NCBI GenBank assembly: GCA_033032865.1
Contig: JAWHQI010000262.1
Coordinates: 372,001 to 436,000, forward strand
Direction: 5' to 3'
Length of the DNA stretch: 64,000 nucleotides
Source: Dactylorhiza incarnata
Taxonomy: Eukaryota; Streptophyta; Magnoliopsida; Asparagales; Orchidaceae
This document shows positions 12,533 through 23,100 of the stretch, piece by piece; the first letter of the stretch is position 1, and each line of letters opens with the position of its first letter. The notes below the pieces were generated by a model. It worked only from the letters and a program-made list of their open reading frames with translations, was not told where the DNA came from and did no database searches. Made by a program: the position numbers and the translations under genes.

Positions 12533-12925
12533 GTCTCTGCGTTCGACGAAATTCGACATGTGTTCGACGAAATCTGTTCTGCGTTCAACGAACGCCGTGC
12601 TTCAGTGCTCTCGACGATATCCGATCTTCGTTCGAAGAAATCTATTCTGCGTTCGATGAACGCTGTGCTTCAGTGCGTTCGACGAAATCAGTTCTCCAGC
12701 CAGTTCAGCTGATCTTCTCTTAGTTCGACGAATTAATTCAGTTCGACGAATTAATTCAGGTTCAGTTCGTTGAACTCAACTATCAGTTTGACGAACTCCA
12801 GAGTGTGTTCGACGAATGAATTCCGTTCGACAAACTCTAGATTCAGTTCAACGAACTCAACTATCAGTTCGATGAACTCGGCCTACAACTCGACGAATTC
12901 CTTCTACTCAGATCGACAGATCCGA
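12533..12925. repeat. TTCGACGAA palindrome array in the G1 LTR
   Basis: More than a dozen copies or one-base variants of TTCGACGAA in about 390 bp. The left part has the extended word CTGCGTTCGACGAA, the right part AGTTCGACGAATTAATTCAG and close relatives. The reverse complement TTCGTCGAACGCAG occurs in the LTR of the unrelated copia element D. Confidence 0.9.
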
Positions 12926-13869
12926 CGGCTCAGTATTTTTAATAAACTAAACTATGCACAGTAAAATATGTGACAAAAATGTATATATCAAAACTTTTAA
13001 TATAAAGATCTTACACAGATCTTGAAGCAGAACGAACGACATTTGCTTGTCTTCTTCCTCTAGTCGAAGGCCGGGATTAACTGCACCTGGAGCTCCTTCA
13101 TCCTTGTTTTCCCGGCCACCTAAGCGCCGCCCCGTCCGGCCAATGCCACCACCACCTTCGTTGATATGGTGGAAGGCGATATGAGGTGGTTGGCCAGCCG
13201 GAGGTGGCCGGAACAGGGGTTTGGAGGGGGGATTAAAGCTCCAAAAATGGAGCTCTTGTCCTACCCGATTGGGGACCAATTGGCCCTAATCCTTGCAGGC
13301 AACCTGATGGGATCTATCCACAGAGAGAGAGCGGAGAAGAACCAGACCTTTAATCGGGCTCGAGGGTGGTTGTTTCCTGGATTTGCCATGGCCGCCCCCT
13401 TCAAGTTGTGCTCCTTGCCGATCTCTTGATTCTCCACCAAATGCAACGAGCTAGTACTCGATTTCAACTGATATCCCCCTTCTGAAGGTGATCGAAGGGT
13501 CAATTTGAGGATGGAAAGGCATAATGGTGGAGTGCCATTAATGGTCATTTCGGTTTCACTTGAAACCTCTTGAATCCTCCACCGGATGGCATGGAAAGGT
13601 TGTAAAACATCTTAGAATTCAATGGGGGAGATTAATGGAGGGTGTGGGGAGATGAATGTGGGTCAATTTGCCTTGAATGCCATGAATTCACCTTGAATGA
13701 CCACTTTCACTCTCTTCAAATTGGGGGAAACTCCCAATTTCTCTCTCCTAGTCACACCCTCCAAAAATTGGATGGCATTTCATGTAATTTCAGTGGTGAA
13801 CAATCATTTGGGCCATTGAAATTGGGCTTAGCCCAAAGGGATTGAGCTTTGGGCTTAATTAACCCAAGT

Positions 13870-14100
13870 TGGGCAATATTGACCAAGTGTTGACTTTGGT
13901 CAAATTGGTGAAATTAATTAGGCCCAATGGGTCAATGTTGACCCATTGGCCTCCCTTAGTGACCAATGGAACTTGGAGAAAGTCAATTTGTCCAATTGAA
14001 CCCTAATTGACCCTAAATATGGTAGTTTGACTTATTTAAGGCTAGGGTTGACTTTGGTCAGTTTGGCCCCTATGATTGACCCCAATGGGTCGTAAATGCT
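13870..14100. promoter_or_regulatory. TTGAC (W-box-like) cluster in the G1 U3
   Basis: Many TTGAC/GTCAA words, several as inverted pairs such as GTTGACTTTGGTCAA. A perfect hairpin with 12-bp arms (13924-13935 and 13938-13949, CCAATGGGTCAA) is in the middle. TTGAC(C/T) is the core bound by plant WRKY factors; that G1 was controlled this way is inference. Confidence 0.5.
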
Positions 14101-14280
14101 CTAAGGGACCCTCCAAAGTGTTAGGTGTGCCATGGTGGGGTCAAAGGGTCAAGGTGAGGCCCTAAAGTCCAACCTTAAGCTTGGTAACTGGAAATTGCTA
14201 TTTGCTGACCAAGGTGCTCTTCCCCATCAAGCCTAAGGCCAAGTGATCTCTTCAAGCTTCCTAGGGTTTTGTCATGGCCT

Positions 14281-15190
14281 AAAGCTCTGAGCAGGAAGCT
14301 CTCAATCATTAATGAATTGCCTGAAGCTGACAAGAGTCTGCTCATCTCTTGTCTTCTGAAGAACCTGGATTTCTTGTTGAAACATTTGCAATCCTCCGGA
14401 TCTTCAATATGAGATTGAACCCACCTTATCGATCTTGTCCACCTTATCAGCCCACCTTATCGATCTTGTTGAAACATTTGCAATCCTCCGGATCTTCAAT
14501 ATGAGATTGAACCCTTTGAAATATGTCTTCGGAGATAGAAAAGGGAAGTTTCTCGGCCATCTCCTCACTCCGGAGGGGTTGGAACCAAATCCTGATAAGG
14601 TGAAGGACATTTTAGAAATGTCACTTCCCAAGTCCTCCAAGGAAGTTCAGCAGCTAGGTGGAAGGATGGTAGGCTTGAGTCATTTTATCTCTCGCTCAGG
14701 ATATAAAAGAGCTCCTTTCTTTAAGACTCTTCGTGGAGGAGCTATGTTTGAATGGACGAAGGAACATGATGAAGCTTTCAGTCAGCTCAAGAAAAAGCTA
14801 ACGTCAACTCCTTTGCTCCAAAGTCTGAGAGAAGGAGAAGATCTGTTCTTGTATGTTGTAGTTGGCTCTGATACCATCAGTTCAGTGCTAGTTAGGGAAG
14901 AGAAGAAGAGGCAGTTTCCAGTTTACTATTTGAGCAAAATTTTGAAGGATGCGGAGACCTGATATCCGATCCGTCAGAAACTGGCCTTGATGCTCGCGAC
15001 ATCAGCATGAAGGCTAAGAACCTATTTCCAAGCTTATTCAATTCAGGTTGTTACCGATCTTCCATTAAATAACATGCTAGAAAAGCCAGAGCACTCGGGA
15101 AGATTGGCCAAGTGGATAGAGCTCAGTGAGTTTGATATCTCCTATATTCCGAGAGTAGCGATCAAAACCTAGGTGTTAGCGGATTTCTTG
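14281..15190 (+). pseudogene. Tat-lineage gypsy RT and RNase H
   Basis: The first 90 bases read like the linker before RT in Tat elements (KSLLISCLLKNL). The frame then jumps to the RT thumb side (MRLNPLKYVFG, GKFLGHLLTPEGLEPNPDK), so most of RT is missing. RNase H follows from about 14740 (EWTKEHDEAFSQLKKKL, VYYLSKILKDAET) with stops near 14960, 15010 and 15170. The region starts abruptly at the truncated G1 LTR. A 47-bp duplication (14376-14422 and 14468-14514) lies at the RT start. Confidence 0.85.
14376..14514 (+). repeat. 47-bp direct duplication in Tat RT
   Basis: 14376-14422 is repeated at 14468-14514. The spacer repeats CCACCTTATCGATCTTGT. It is a local rearrangement at the edge of a large RT deletion. 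Confidence 0.9.
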
Positions 15191-15237
15191 ATCGATACAA
15201 AGGAAGCTAACTCATAAAATGAGGTTGGTGGACCTCT

Positions 15238-15690
15238 ATCTTGGACGATCTTCATTGATGGAGCTTCAGGGAGGAACTCATCCGGAGTAGGAGTTATATT
15301 AATTAACCCAAATGGGGTTAGATTAGATCAAGCTCTAAAGTTCTATTTTCCAACAACAAACAACTAAGCCAAGTATGAGGCCTTGCTCGCTAGCCTCAGA
15401 TTTACAAGATAGCTAGGAATTGAAGATGTCCAAGTCAAAATGGATTCTCTAGTAATGACATCTCAAGTGATTGGAACATTTGAGACTAGAGATCGCATCC
15501 TAAAGCAATATCAAGCTCTAGTGATGGTTGAGATAGAAAAGTTCAAGAGCTTCACTATCCAGCACATTCCAAGAGAAGAGAATGTAGAAGCTGGTGAATT
15601 GGCTATGTTCAGTCTCCTTTTGGGAGGAACCACCTCAGAGTTGTTTCACCCCGCTATTGATGAGGGAGATGTTATGCAAATAGATCAATG
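15238..15690 (+). pseudogene. Second, archaeal-type RNase H (aRH) of the Tat element
   Basis: Starts with WTIFIDGASGRNSSGVGVI and continues with KYEALLASLRF, VKMDSLVM and the distal IPREENVEAGELA. The FIDGAS start, KYEAL helix and xDSxLV strand are the marks of the extra RNase H domain that distinguishes the Tat clade of plant Ty3/gypsy elements. A stop at about 15367 and one at about 15410 interrupt it. The catalytic D (FIDG), E (YEAL) and D (MDS) are present. Confidence 0.85.
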
Positions 15691-15699
15691 ACCATCTTG

Positions 15700-16950
15700 G
15701 ATGGATCGTTTCGTTCTCTACCTCTCACTTGGAGAGTCCCATCTGATGGTAAAGGATAGGAAAAGATTTAAGCTAAAAGTGGCTTATTATTACCTTGTTG
15801 CAGGAGTGCTCTATAGGAAAACTGTTCTTTCACCGTTGGCAAGGTGTATTTCTGAGGACGAAATTCCAATTATTCTTCGAGAGGTTCATTCTGGAGAATA
15901 TGGCAGTCATTCAGGAGCCAGAACATTAGAAAAGAGGATTCTAAGGCAAGGTTATTTCTGGACTCAAATGAGGAAAGATGTAGAGAAGTTTTCAAAGAGG
16001 TGTGTCCAATGTCCGATATTTGCCCCTCTTCAGCATCAACAAGCTCTGCAGCTCAGGTTGATAGCAACTCCATGACCATTTGCTGTTTTGGGGATGGATT
16101 TGATTTGGCCATTTCCTCTAGCTAGCGGACAATGCCGGTTTGTTTTTGTTATGATCGATTATTTCAGCAAGTGGATCGAGTCAAAGGCGTTGGAAAAAAC
16201 CACTACCCAAATTGGGAAGAATTTCATCTGCGGAGATATCGTATGTAGGCATGGATTTCTTATGGAAATTATTATAAATAATGGTCCTCAATTCAACAAC
16301 TCCAGTTTGATAAATTTCTGTGATCAAATCAACACCGAGCTACGGTTTGCTTCTGTACATCATCCTAGAAGTAACGAGCAAGTAGAAGCTGCCAACAAAT
16401 TAATAATAAATCTCTTGAAGAAGAAAGTGGAGAACATCAAATGCAATTGGTCAGAACAGTTACCTTCGGTATTATGGGATTTGAGGACAACTCCAACCTC
16501 AGCAATTGGAGAGACTCCTTTCAAGTTATCTCATGGCTCAGAATCTCTTATTCCAGTTGAGTATGAAGTGAGAAGTCCAAGGGTAATATTATCTCAACAA
16601 AAGCAAGATAACTGGATGGAAGAGAATGATGAGGAGCTAAAATGCAACCTCGACCTCATTGAAGAGTTAAGAGATACGACAACAATCAGGCAAGAGGAGA
16701 TAAAGAGAAGAATGGCCAAGTATTTTGCCAAGAATGTTAGAGTCAAAGATTTGATGTTGGTGATCTTGTCCTCAAGAAGGTAGATGCATCAGCAAGATCT
16801 GGCTCAGTTGGAAAGCTCAATCCAAATTGGGCATGACCATTCATTATCAAAGAAGTGCTCATGAATGGTGCTTATCGTCTCCAGACATATGAAGGAGAAG
16901 AGCTAACACATACTTGGAGTGGAGATGATCTCAACCATTTCTTTTCTTGA
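15700..16950 (+). pseudogene. Tat-lineage integrase
   Basis: The zinc-binding domain is at about 15880-16030 (HSGARTLEKRILRQGYFW, CVQCPIF). The core begins after a stop at 16073 with GMDLIWPFPLASGQCRFV. The second catalytic aspartate is lost: the motif reads INNGPQF where TDNGxQF is usual. The glutamate is kept (NEQVEAANK). The C-terminal domain, after a frameshift near 16755 and a stop near 16838, ends at 16950 (TWSGDDLNHFFS). It normally joins cDNA ends to the genome. This copy is inactive. Confidence 0.88.
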
Positions 16951-17629
16951 AAACTTGTATTTTTCATTTCATTCTTTCCTTTCTCTTGCAAGCATTATGG
17001 AAATGTGGTTGTAACCTCTAGTGTTATGCATATTGAAAAGGAAACATTGAGATAGATAGGTTGTCCAAGGCTAAAATCCTACCAAGCAAGACATCAACGG
17101 GTCCTACTTGATGCCCCCTCAACTTGAAGCTTGAGATGTAAATCTACCAAGACCACATGTAGCGGGGAGATTTCACATCTGTGTAGTAGTAGCTCGCTAA
17201 GCTCGTGCGGAGGAACTTTAGGATACTGGGTCCTTGCAGACATCTGACACATCTTTGCATCAAGGGAGGTCTAGGTGAATGACCAGCTCTACCATGCATT
17301 TCAGGACATCGTTACAGTCTTGATGATCCTTCCCAGGGAAAGAAATGTCGGTGTAGTCCATGTGGCATGACCGCACCTTCCCTACTGATCATCTTGCTCT
17401 GTGACCCTCGAATACTTGTTGGTGCAAGGATAGCCAAGGTATGGTCAGGAGCACCTGAGACCATTGCCTGAACCCTTTAGTGGCTAGGGTGTTACAATCT
17501 TAATGAACTCTTGAGGAAAGCAATGCCAGTGTAGCTTCTAAACCATGACCACACCTGCCCTATTGATCATTTCGGATTGTACACCTCTCTTCTTTCCTCT
17601 CTTCTTTCATCTCTTCTTAGAGTATTTAC
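16951..17629 (+). other. Tat region downstream of pol
   Basis: Non-coding. It holds two of four units of a dispersed roughly 90-bp repeat (about 17320-17400 and 17496-17585) with the shared words TCTTGAGGAAAGCAATGCCG and GACCGCACCTGCCCT. The other two units are at 49714-49800 and 49838-49932, so Copia-A landed inside this repeat block. Confidence 0.7.
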
Positions 17630-17889
17630 TGTTTGTATTTACAAGGTAATCTCAAAGCAATCAACCAGTTAGTCTCATTGCCAACGCGATATGAGACTAT
17701 AGGGTCGTACATAAGAGTGTTTGAAGACGTTGGAGGAAGGATTGTGTTGTCCTTACTCATATTGGATATGAGTGAAGGACCAATCCTATGACTCATTGGA
17801 GTTAGGTCAAGTCGGCTAAATGTTCCACAGATATTATGAATATTGTGTGGAACCTATTGGCAAGTGTTCAAGATGACATTACATGTATC

Positions 17890-18200
17890 TTTGAGACCAT
17901 CACGATGATATTGTGAATAGCGCCTAGTGGTCACGATGATATGGCCGACTGTGAACCTTTCAATGAATCATTGAAATGCTGTGCAATATCATCGAGATCA
18001 TCTCGATGATATTTTAGTTAACATGACGATATCTTCAAGATCGTCTAGCCGATATAGGTCAACATGATAATATCGTTGTGTGGTCACGATGATATAGATC
18101 TTCATAGTGATATCGTCAAGATCGTCTCGATGATATAGATCATCACACGATATCATCGAGATCATCTCGTTGATGTTTAGTGATCACGGCGATACTTACT
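17890..18200. repeat. ATATCATCGAGA palindrome array, Copia-A U3
   Basis: The best unit (17985-18013) has perfect 13-bp arms AATATCATCGAGA around TCA. Five or six diverged copies follow, with GATCATCTCGATGATAT-like half-sites. A matching but more diverged array is at 48900-49215 in the 3' LTR. Confidence 0.9.
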
Positions 18201-18252
18201 AAATACTCCTATTAAAGACTCGGGACTGCGGATATATAATTTTATGCCTGGG

Positions 18253-18261
18253 TATAAATAG
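18253..18261 (+). promoter_or_regulatory. TATA box of the Copia-A LTR
   Basis: TATAAATAG after GCCTGGG. The same box is at 49273-49281 in the 3' LTR and at 20039-20047 in solo LTR B. Confidence 0.8.
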
Positions 18262-18707
18262 GGAAACAATTTGGTTTTCCCTAAGTTCTCTATCAGAGAG
18301 AGTGGCAAAAGCATTCCGTAAGGTTTCTGTGAGACCCGCCCATCTATCCCCATCATCGCCGCCTCTCCCTTGCGCGGATCTAGAAATCTATGGGAGACAT
18401 TGAGGGCACTCCTTCTCCGACCCAGTTCTTGTAGAATAAGAAGCTTGGGGTTCTCCTACGCTCATGTGGATTGCTGAAGAGGTGCATATATACTTTTTGT
18501 GCTTGGAACTCAGCCGCCAGTTTCGGGATCTGGTTTTGGAGCACCTTGGTTGAGTATTAACTCAATCCCTCTCAGGTATATTGCAATGTGTTCCTTTATT
18601 TATTTCTTGATTCATGAAATCGCAAGATCCTATAACTCTTTTGGGTTGTTATTGTTTATTTATTCTGCTGCGCGCATTTGATGTGTTGTTAAGAGAAAAC
18701 CCAACAG

Positions 18708-18719
18708 TGGTATCAGATG
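18708..18719 (+). other. Primer binding site of Copia-A
   Basis: TGGTATCAGATG, one base after the LTR end, complementary to the initiator Met-tRNA 3' end. Confidence 0.92.
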
Positions 18720-19436
18720 GAGGTTTTGCGATCCAGTGCATGTAAATCAGAAATTTAGAAGTGTTCTAAATGACTATATTTCTTCATGGAACAACATTTT
18801 TGATGTATTTCCAGTGCCCCTTGGACCCCATTAGGGCTCTGCCCCTAAGACCCCGCTAGGGGCGCGGCCCCTTGGAACCCCGCCAGGAACGCTTATGACT
18901 GTGTTGTGATTTTCATGTTTTAGAAATTGTTTCTCCTTTGCAGTAACCCTCCCTCGGAATGGTTTGTGAAACCAAATGTCTTAGATTTTGAATCTGACAT
19001 TGAGAGACGTGCTTGTCTACTGTATAAGTGGAGTGGTTTTTTAAATGTCCAATGCATGTAAATCTAGAGATTTATAAGGGTTCTAAATGTTCAGATTTAC
19101 CCTTTTTATCAAAGTGTTGATGATTTTATTTTGTGCACATCTGGGATGTAATTGGATTGTGAATGTTGTAATTTTATTTTGTGAATGTGCACAATGGTTA
19201 AATATTAATAATGATTAAATGTTAATCATTTATCATAAAAATCCCTTATCCAATATTAAGTATACAGATGCCTTCCAATGGATGACACTCTTCCTGCCTC
19301 GATCGATGAAGTGTTGGCTTGCCAAAGCAAGGTGCATTAATTTATCTTGGTAAGGGTGTGAGACAATAATTGTGATATCCCACTGTCGACATCGGGTCCA
19401 ACTTAACTAGGTGACCACAAAGGTTGAGTGCCTACA
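18720..19436 (+). other. Copia-A untranslated leader
   Basis: Non-coding leader between PBS and solo LTR B. A GC-rich stretch at 18816-18891 has three units of about 25 bp built on CCCCTTGGACCCC and CGCTAGGGGCGCGG. The rest is AT-rich with no recognisable signal; it resumes at 20508-20837 before gag. Confidence 0.7.
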
Positions 19437-19694
19437 TGTTGGTGCTTCCAAGGTGATCTGGAAGTAATCAAGCATCTAGTCTCACTGCCAATGCTATATG
19501 AGCCTATGGGGTCACACACAAGAGTGTTTGGAGAAGTTGGAAGAAGAATTGTGTTGGCCTTACTCATATTGGATATGAGTGAAGGACCAATCCTATGACT
19601 TATTGGAGTTGGGTCGAGTCCACTGAATGCTCCACAGGTATTTGTGAATATTGTATGGAGCATGTTGACAAGTTTTTGAGGCGAGTTGTCGAGA

Positions 19695-19985
19695 GTGTCT
19701 CTACGACTCTTGCTTCATTTCGTCGAATGAACGAAATCATAATGACTAGACGAAATCATAATGACTCGACGAAATCATAATGACTCGACGAATTTATGAT
19801 TAATCGACGAGCTCGACAAATTCATGACGTGAAGAAATTCTTCATGTGAAATGTTCACTCGACGAATTACTTGTTACTCGACGAATTTCTTAGTGAAAGG
19901 TTCACTCGGCGTATTATGTTTTACTCGACGAATTCAGTTTCTTACTCGACAAATTTCTTCAGTGAAATGTTCACTCAAAGAATTC
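19695..19985. repeat. CTCGACGAA/TTCGTCGAA array in solo LTR B
   Basis: About a dozen copies. 19727-19790 contains tandem units of about 20 bp, GACGAAATCATAATGACT; further copies are spaced along TGAAATGTTCACTCGACGAA-type units. Confidence 0.9.
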
Positions 19986-20038
19986 TGTTTACTCCAATGT
20001 AAGTCGTGGGTGTGCGGATAGCCTCTCTCTCGCCTGGG

Positions 20039-20047
20039 TATAAATAG
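20039..20047 (+). promoter_or_regulatory. TATA box of solo LTR B
   Basis: TATAAATAG in CGCCTGGG-TATAAATAG context, identical in setting to Copia-A. The palindrome array ends about 50 bp upstream. Confidence 0.8.
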
Positions 20048-20837
20048 AAGACGATTTCATACCCTAAAAGAGCGATCTCCATTTGCGAAAGAACAAGAGA
20101 GACGGAAAGGTTCTGATCGACTGTTCCAGCACACCGACGTCGTCGCCTCTTCTCCCTATCGTCGAACCTAGCAGTCCGTGGGAGGCCTGGAGGGCTCTTC
20201 TTCTCTGACCTATTTCTTGTGCGATAAGAAGCTAGGGTTCTTCATCGCTCATGTGGACTTACTCAGAGGCGCCGATCGGTTTCAGCGCTTGGGACTCAGA
20301 GGTTGTCTTCAGGATTTCTTATTTGAGCATTTTGGTTGAGTGTTGACTCAATCCCCTTCAGGTATTGCAATGTGTTGCTTTCTTTATTTCTTGATTCATG
20401 AAATCGGAAGATCTGAAACTCTTTTGGGTTGTTCTTGTTTTGTTTTCTTCCACTGCGCACATTTGAAGTGCTATTATCATTTTGAATGATATATAGAAAA
20501 CTTAACACTACAGGCTTAGGGTTGGCATGCACTATATGATGGATATGAATAAAGAGTTATTCACCAACCATACAAGAGTTGCATGGTGATGCAATTGGCA
20601 AAAGTTGCCTACCTAAATAGCCACATTATGGGTGATCAGTCAAAGCTGACTTATGATGGGGTGAAATACAGATCTTGTCCACTAGAGAGTAGCTCGCAAA
20701 GCTATCCAAATTGATATTACGGTTGATCAATTTGAAGAAAATAGTGGGAGTATTTAATAAAAGTTCTTATTAAAATAAAAAATGTATTTTGAAATATAAT
20801 ACTAACATTTATTTTGCATAATTCTTATAGAAATTCC

Positions 20838-21660
20838 ATGGCAAGTGGATCTCACTCCACCTTGTCCCTATGAGCCATCCTTGAGAAGGATAAGCTCAAC
20901 AGGACTAACTTCCTAGACTTGTATAGAAACCTGAGAATTATTCTCAGGCAAGAGCGCAAGCTCTTTGTCTTGGAAGAGGATGCCCCTGAAGTGCCGACCG
21001 GGAATTCATCCTGTGCTGACAAAGATGCTTATAAGAAGTATCAAGATGAATCCTTAGATGTTTAATGCCTCATGCTTGCTACCATGAACTCTGAGCTTCA
21101 GAAGAAACATAAGACTATGTGTGGTTTTGAGATTATCGAGCATCTGAAAAAAAATGTTTCAAGGTCAAGCTCAGCAAGAGAGGTTCGACATCTCTAAGGC
21201 ATTGCTTCAGTGAAAAATGGGAGCTCGACACCTAGTGGCAACTCATGTACTCAAGATGATTGGGTACATCAAGAACCATCAGAGACTGGGGTTTCCTTTA
21301 AGCTAAGAGTTGGCTACTGATCTGATAATGTAATCATTGCCGGACATTTACGTGCAGTTCGTCTTGAACTACAATGTGAATGAGATTGACAAGATGCTGC
21401 CCGAGCTCCTAGGAATGTTAAGAATTGTCAAGAACAACATGAAGAAGACCAAGCCTGCTAGCCCCATACTAATGCTGCATAAAGTCAAGAGCAAGGGCAA
21501 GGGATTCAGGAAGACTAAGGTGGGACCTAAGTCTAGATTTGATCCAAAATCTTCAGCATTGAAAAGAAAGTGATTAGCTAAGGAAGGAAATTTCCACCAT
21601 TGTGGTAAAGCGAGGCATTGGAGGAGGAACTGTCCCCTATACATTCAAGATCTGAAGAAG
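20838..21660 (+). pseudogene. Copia-A gag
   Basis: A start at 20838 (MASGSHSTLSL) is followed by a stop and then FLDLYRNLRIILRQERK, the classic copia gag N-terminal block, and LATMNSELQKKHKTM. Several stops and frameshifts break the frame. The nucleocapsid knuckle near 21590-21635 reads FHHCGKARHWRRNC, with the first zinc cysteine lost. No intact product is possible. Confidence 0.85.
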
Positions 21661-23100
21661 GGATGTGTGACTTCCACTTCAGGTATTTTTGTTATAGAAA
21701 TAAACATGTCTTCTCCTTCATCTTGGGTATTGGATATCGAATGTGGTTCTCACATTTGTACAAATGTGCACGAACTGGGAACGAGATGAATGCTGGGTAA
21801 AGGAGAGGTAGACCTGCGCGTTGGAAATGGAGCAAGAGTTGTTGTCATAGCCGTAGGAGTGTACCATCTTTCCTTGCCAACTTGGCTTTTTATTGAACTT
21901 CATAATTGTTATTTAGTTCCTGTTATAACTAGAAACATCATTTCTATTTAATGTTTGGACATGAATGGCTTTTCTTTTGTGATTAAAAATAATTGTTGTT
22001 CTATTTATAAGAATGATATTTGTTATGGTGTTGCTCAAATGTTTAATGGTTTGTATGTTTTGAACATAAATCATCCAATCTATAACATATAAAATACCAA
22101 AAGACTAAAAACTAATGATTCTAATCCTGCATATCTTTGGCATTATCATTTAGGCCATATAAATAAGAAACGCATATCCAAGCTCCATTAAGATTGACTG
22201 TTTGACTCATTTGATTATGAATCATCTGAGAGATGCGAGTCATGTTTATTAGGCAAGATGACAAAATGCCCTTTCACTAGTTGTACTGAGAGGGCTAATG
22301 ATCTCTTGGGTGTAATACATAGTGATGTATTTGGACCCACAAGTTCTATGGCTAGAGGTGGGTACTACTACTTCGTTACATTTACTGATGATTTCAGTTG
22401 ATACGGATATATATATATACATATATATATGTATATATATATATATTTATATCTTATGAAGTGTAAATCTGAAACCTTTGAAAAGTTCAAAGAGTGTAAG
22501 ACTGAAGTAGAGAACCAATTAGGAAAAAGGATTAAGGCACTCCGATCTGATCGAGGTGGCGAATACCTAACTCATGAGTTTCATGATAATCTAAAAGAGT
22601 GTGGTATTGTATCACAACTCACTCCACCTAGAACACCATAATATAATGGTGTTTCTGAGAGGAGTAATAATACTTTGTTAGACATGGTGCGGTCGATGAT
22701 GAGTCATGCAGATCAGCCCGTTTCCTTTTTGGGGATTTGCTCAGGAGACACATGCTTTCACTTTAAGTCGTCCTCCAACGAAAATGGTTCTAAAGACACC
22801 ATATGAGATATGGACTGGGAAGTGTCCTAGTATGTCTTTTATTAAGATATTGGGATGTGATACATACGTGCTGCGTCATATTCCTGACAAGCTGGAACCC
22901 GTGTTGGATAAGTGTTATCTAGTGGGGTATCCTAGGGAGATCAAAGTATACTACTTTTACCTACCGTCTGAGGGCAAAGTGTTTATCGCAAGGACTGGCA
23001 TTTTTTTGGCGAAAGAGTTCTTATCCAAAATACTGCGAAGGTAGAACTTGAAGAGCTTAAGAACCACAAACCTAAAACGAACTTGGATTAGAACCTAAGT
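21661..23100 (+). pseudogene. Copia-A protease-integrase
   Basis: The protease site near 21722-21750 reads WVLDIECGSHICTN; the usual D-T-G is D-I-E, so the catalytic motif is lost. Integrase zinc residues are recognisable (LWHYHLGHINKKRISKL near 22135-22190, CESCLLGKMTKC near 22240). The core has HSDVFGPTSS, RSDRGGEYLTHEF and a broken NGVSERSNNTL. An AT microsatellite at 22408-22455 expands a tyrosine-rich stretch in frame. The C-terminal part is at 22760-23100 in shifted frames. Confidence 0.85.
22408..22452 (+). repeat. (TA)n microsatellite inside the integrase frame
   Basis: TATATATATACATATATATATG and related bases encode alternating Tyr-Ile residues between YGY and LYLMKCKS without changing frame. 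Related copia integrases have only a few residues here, so roughly a dozen codons appear added. Confidence 0.8.

Larger units (their letters stand above)
9133..14280 (-). repeat. 5' LTR of gypsy element G1, about 5.1 kb, truncated
   Basis: The plus strand begins TGTAAGACCCC next to a PBS and ends at 14280, where homology to the 3' LTR tip (1-60) stops; about 49 bp of the outer end are missing. No gag or pol domains are inside. Open frames such as those at 9073-9429, 9547-9819, 10164-10397 and 12947-13548 show no family resemblance. Inside are a TTCGACGAA array (12533-12925) and a TTGAC-rich block (13870-14100). An LTR this large fits some chromovirus and Tat lineages; I saw no clear nested insertion, but cannot exclude one. 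Confidence 0.75.
17630..18706 (+). repeat. 5' LTR of Copia-A
   Basis: Runs from TGTTTGTATTTACAAGG to AAAACCCAACA, followed by the PBS. It pairs with 48649-49709. U3 has an array of ATATC/GATAT palindromes (about 17890-18200) just upstream of the TATA box at 18253-18261. Confidence 0.93.
19437..20507 (+). mobile_element. Solo LTR B, related to Copia-A
   Basis: A 1071-bp LTR (TGTTGGTGCTTCC to AAACTTAACA) with a perfect TSD CTACA at 19432-19436 and 20508-20512 and no PBS or PPT attached, so a solo LTR left by recombination between two LTRs. Its outer thirds are clearly homologous to the Copia-A LTR (start block with CATATTGGATATGAGTGAAG, TATA box, U5 with TTTCTTGATTCATGAAATCG). The middle (about 19695-19985) is different: a TTCGTCGAA/CTCGACGAA array replaces the ATATC palindromes. 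Confidence 0.92.

Noticed and set aside
12947..13548. ORFs on both strands in the G1 LTR, candidate host exons
   Set aside because: No family resemblance, no splice-site pattern linking them, and they lie within a paired LTR.
18816..18891. GC-rich block as a host CpG island or gene promoter
   Set aside because: It is three 25-bp repeats inside the Copia-A leader; no gene follows.
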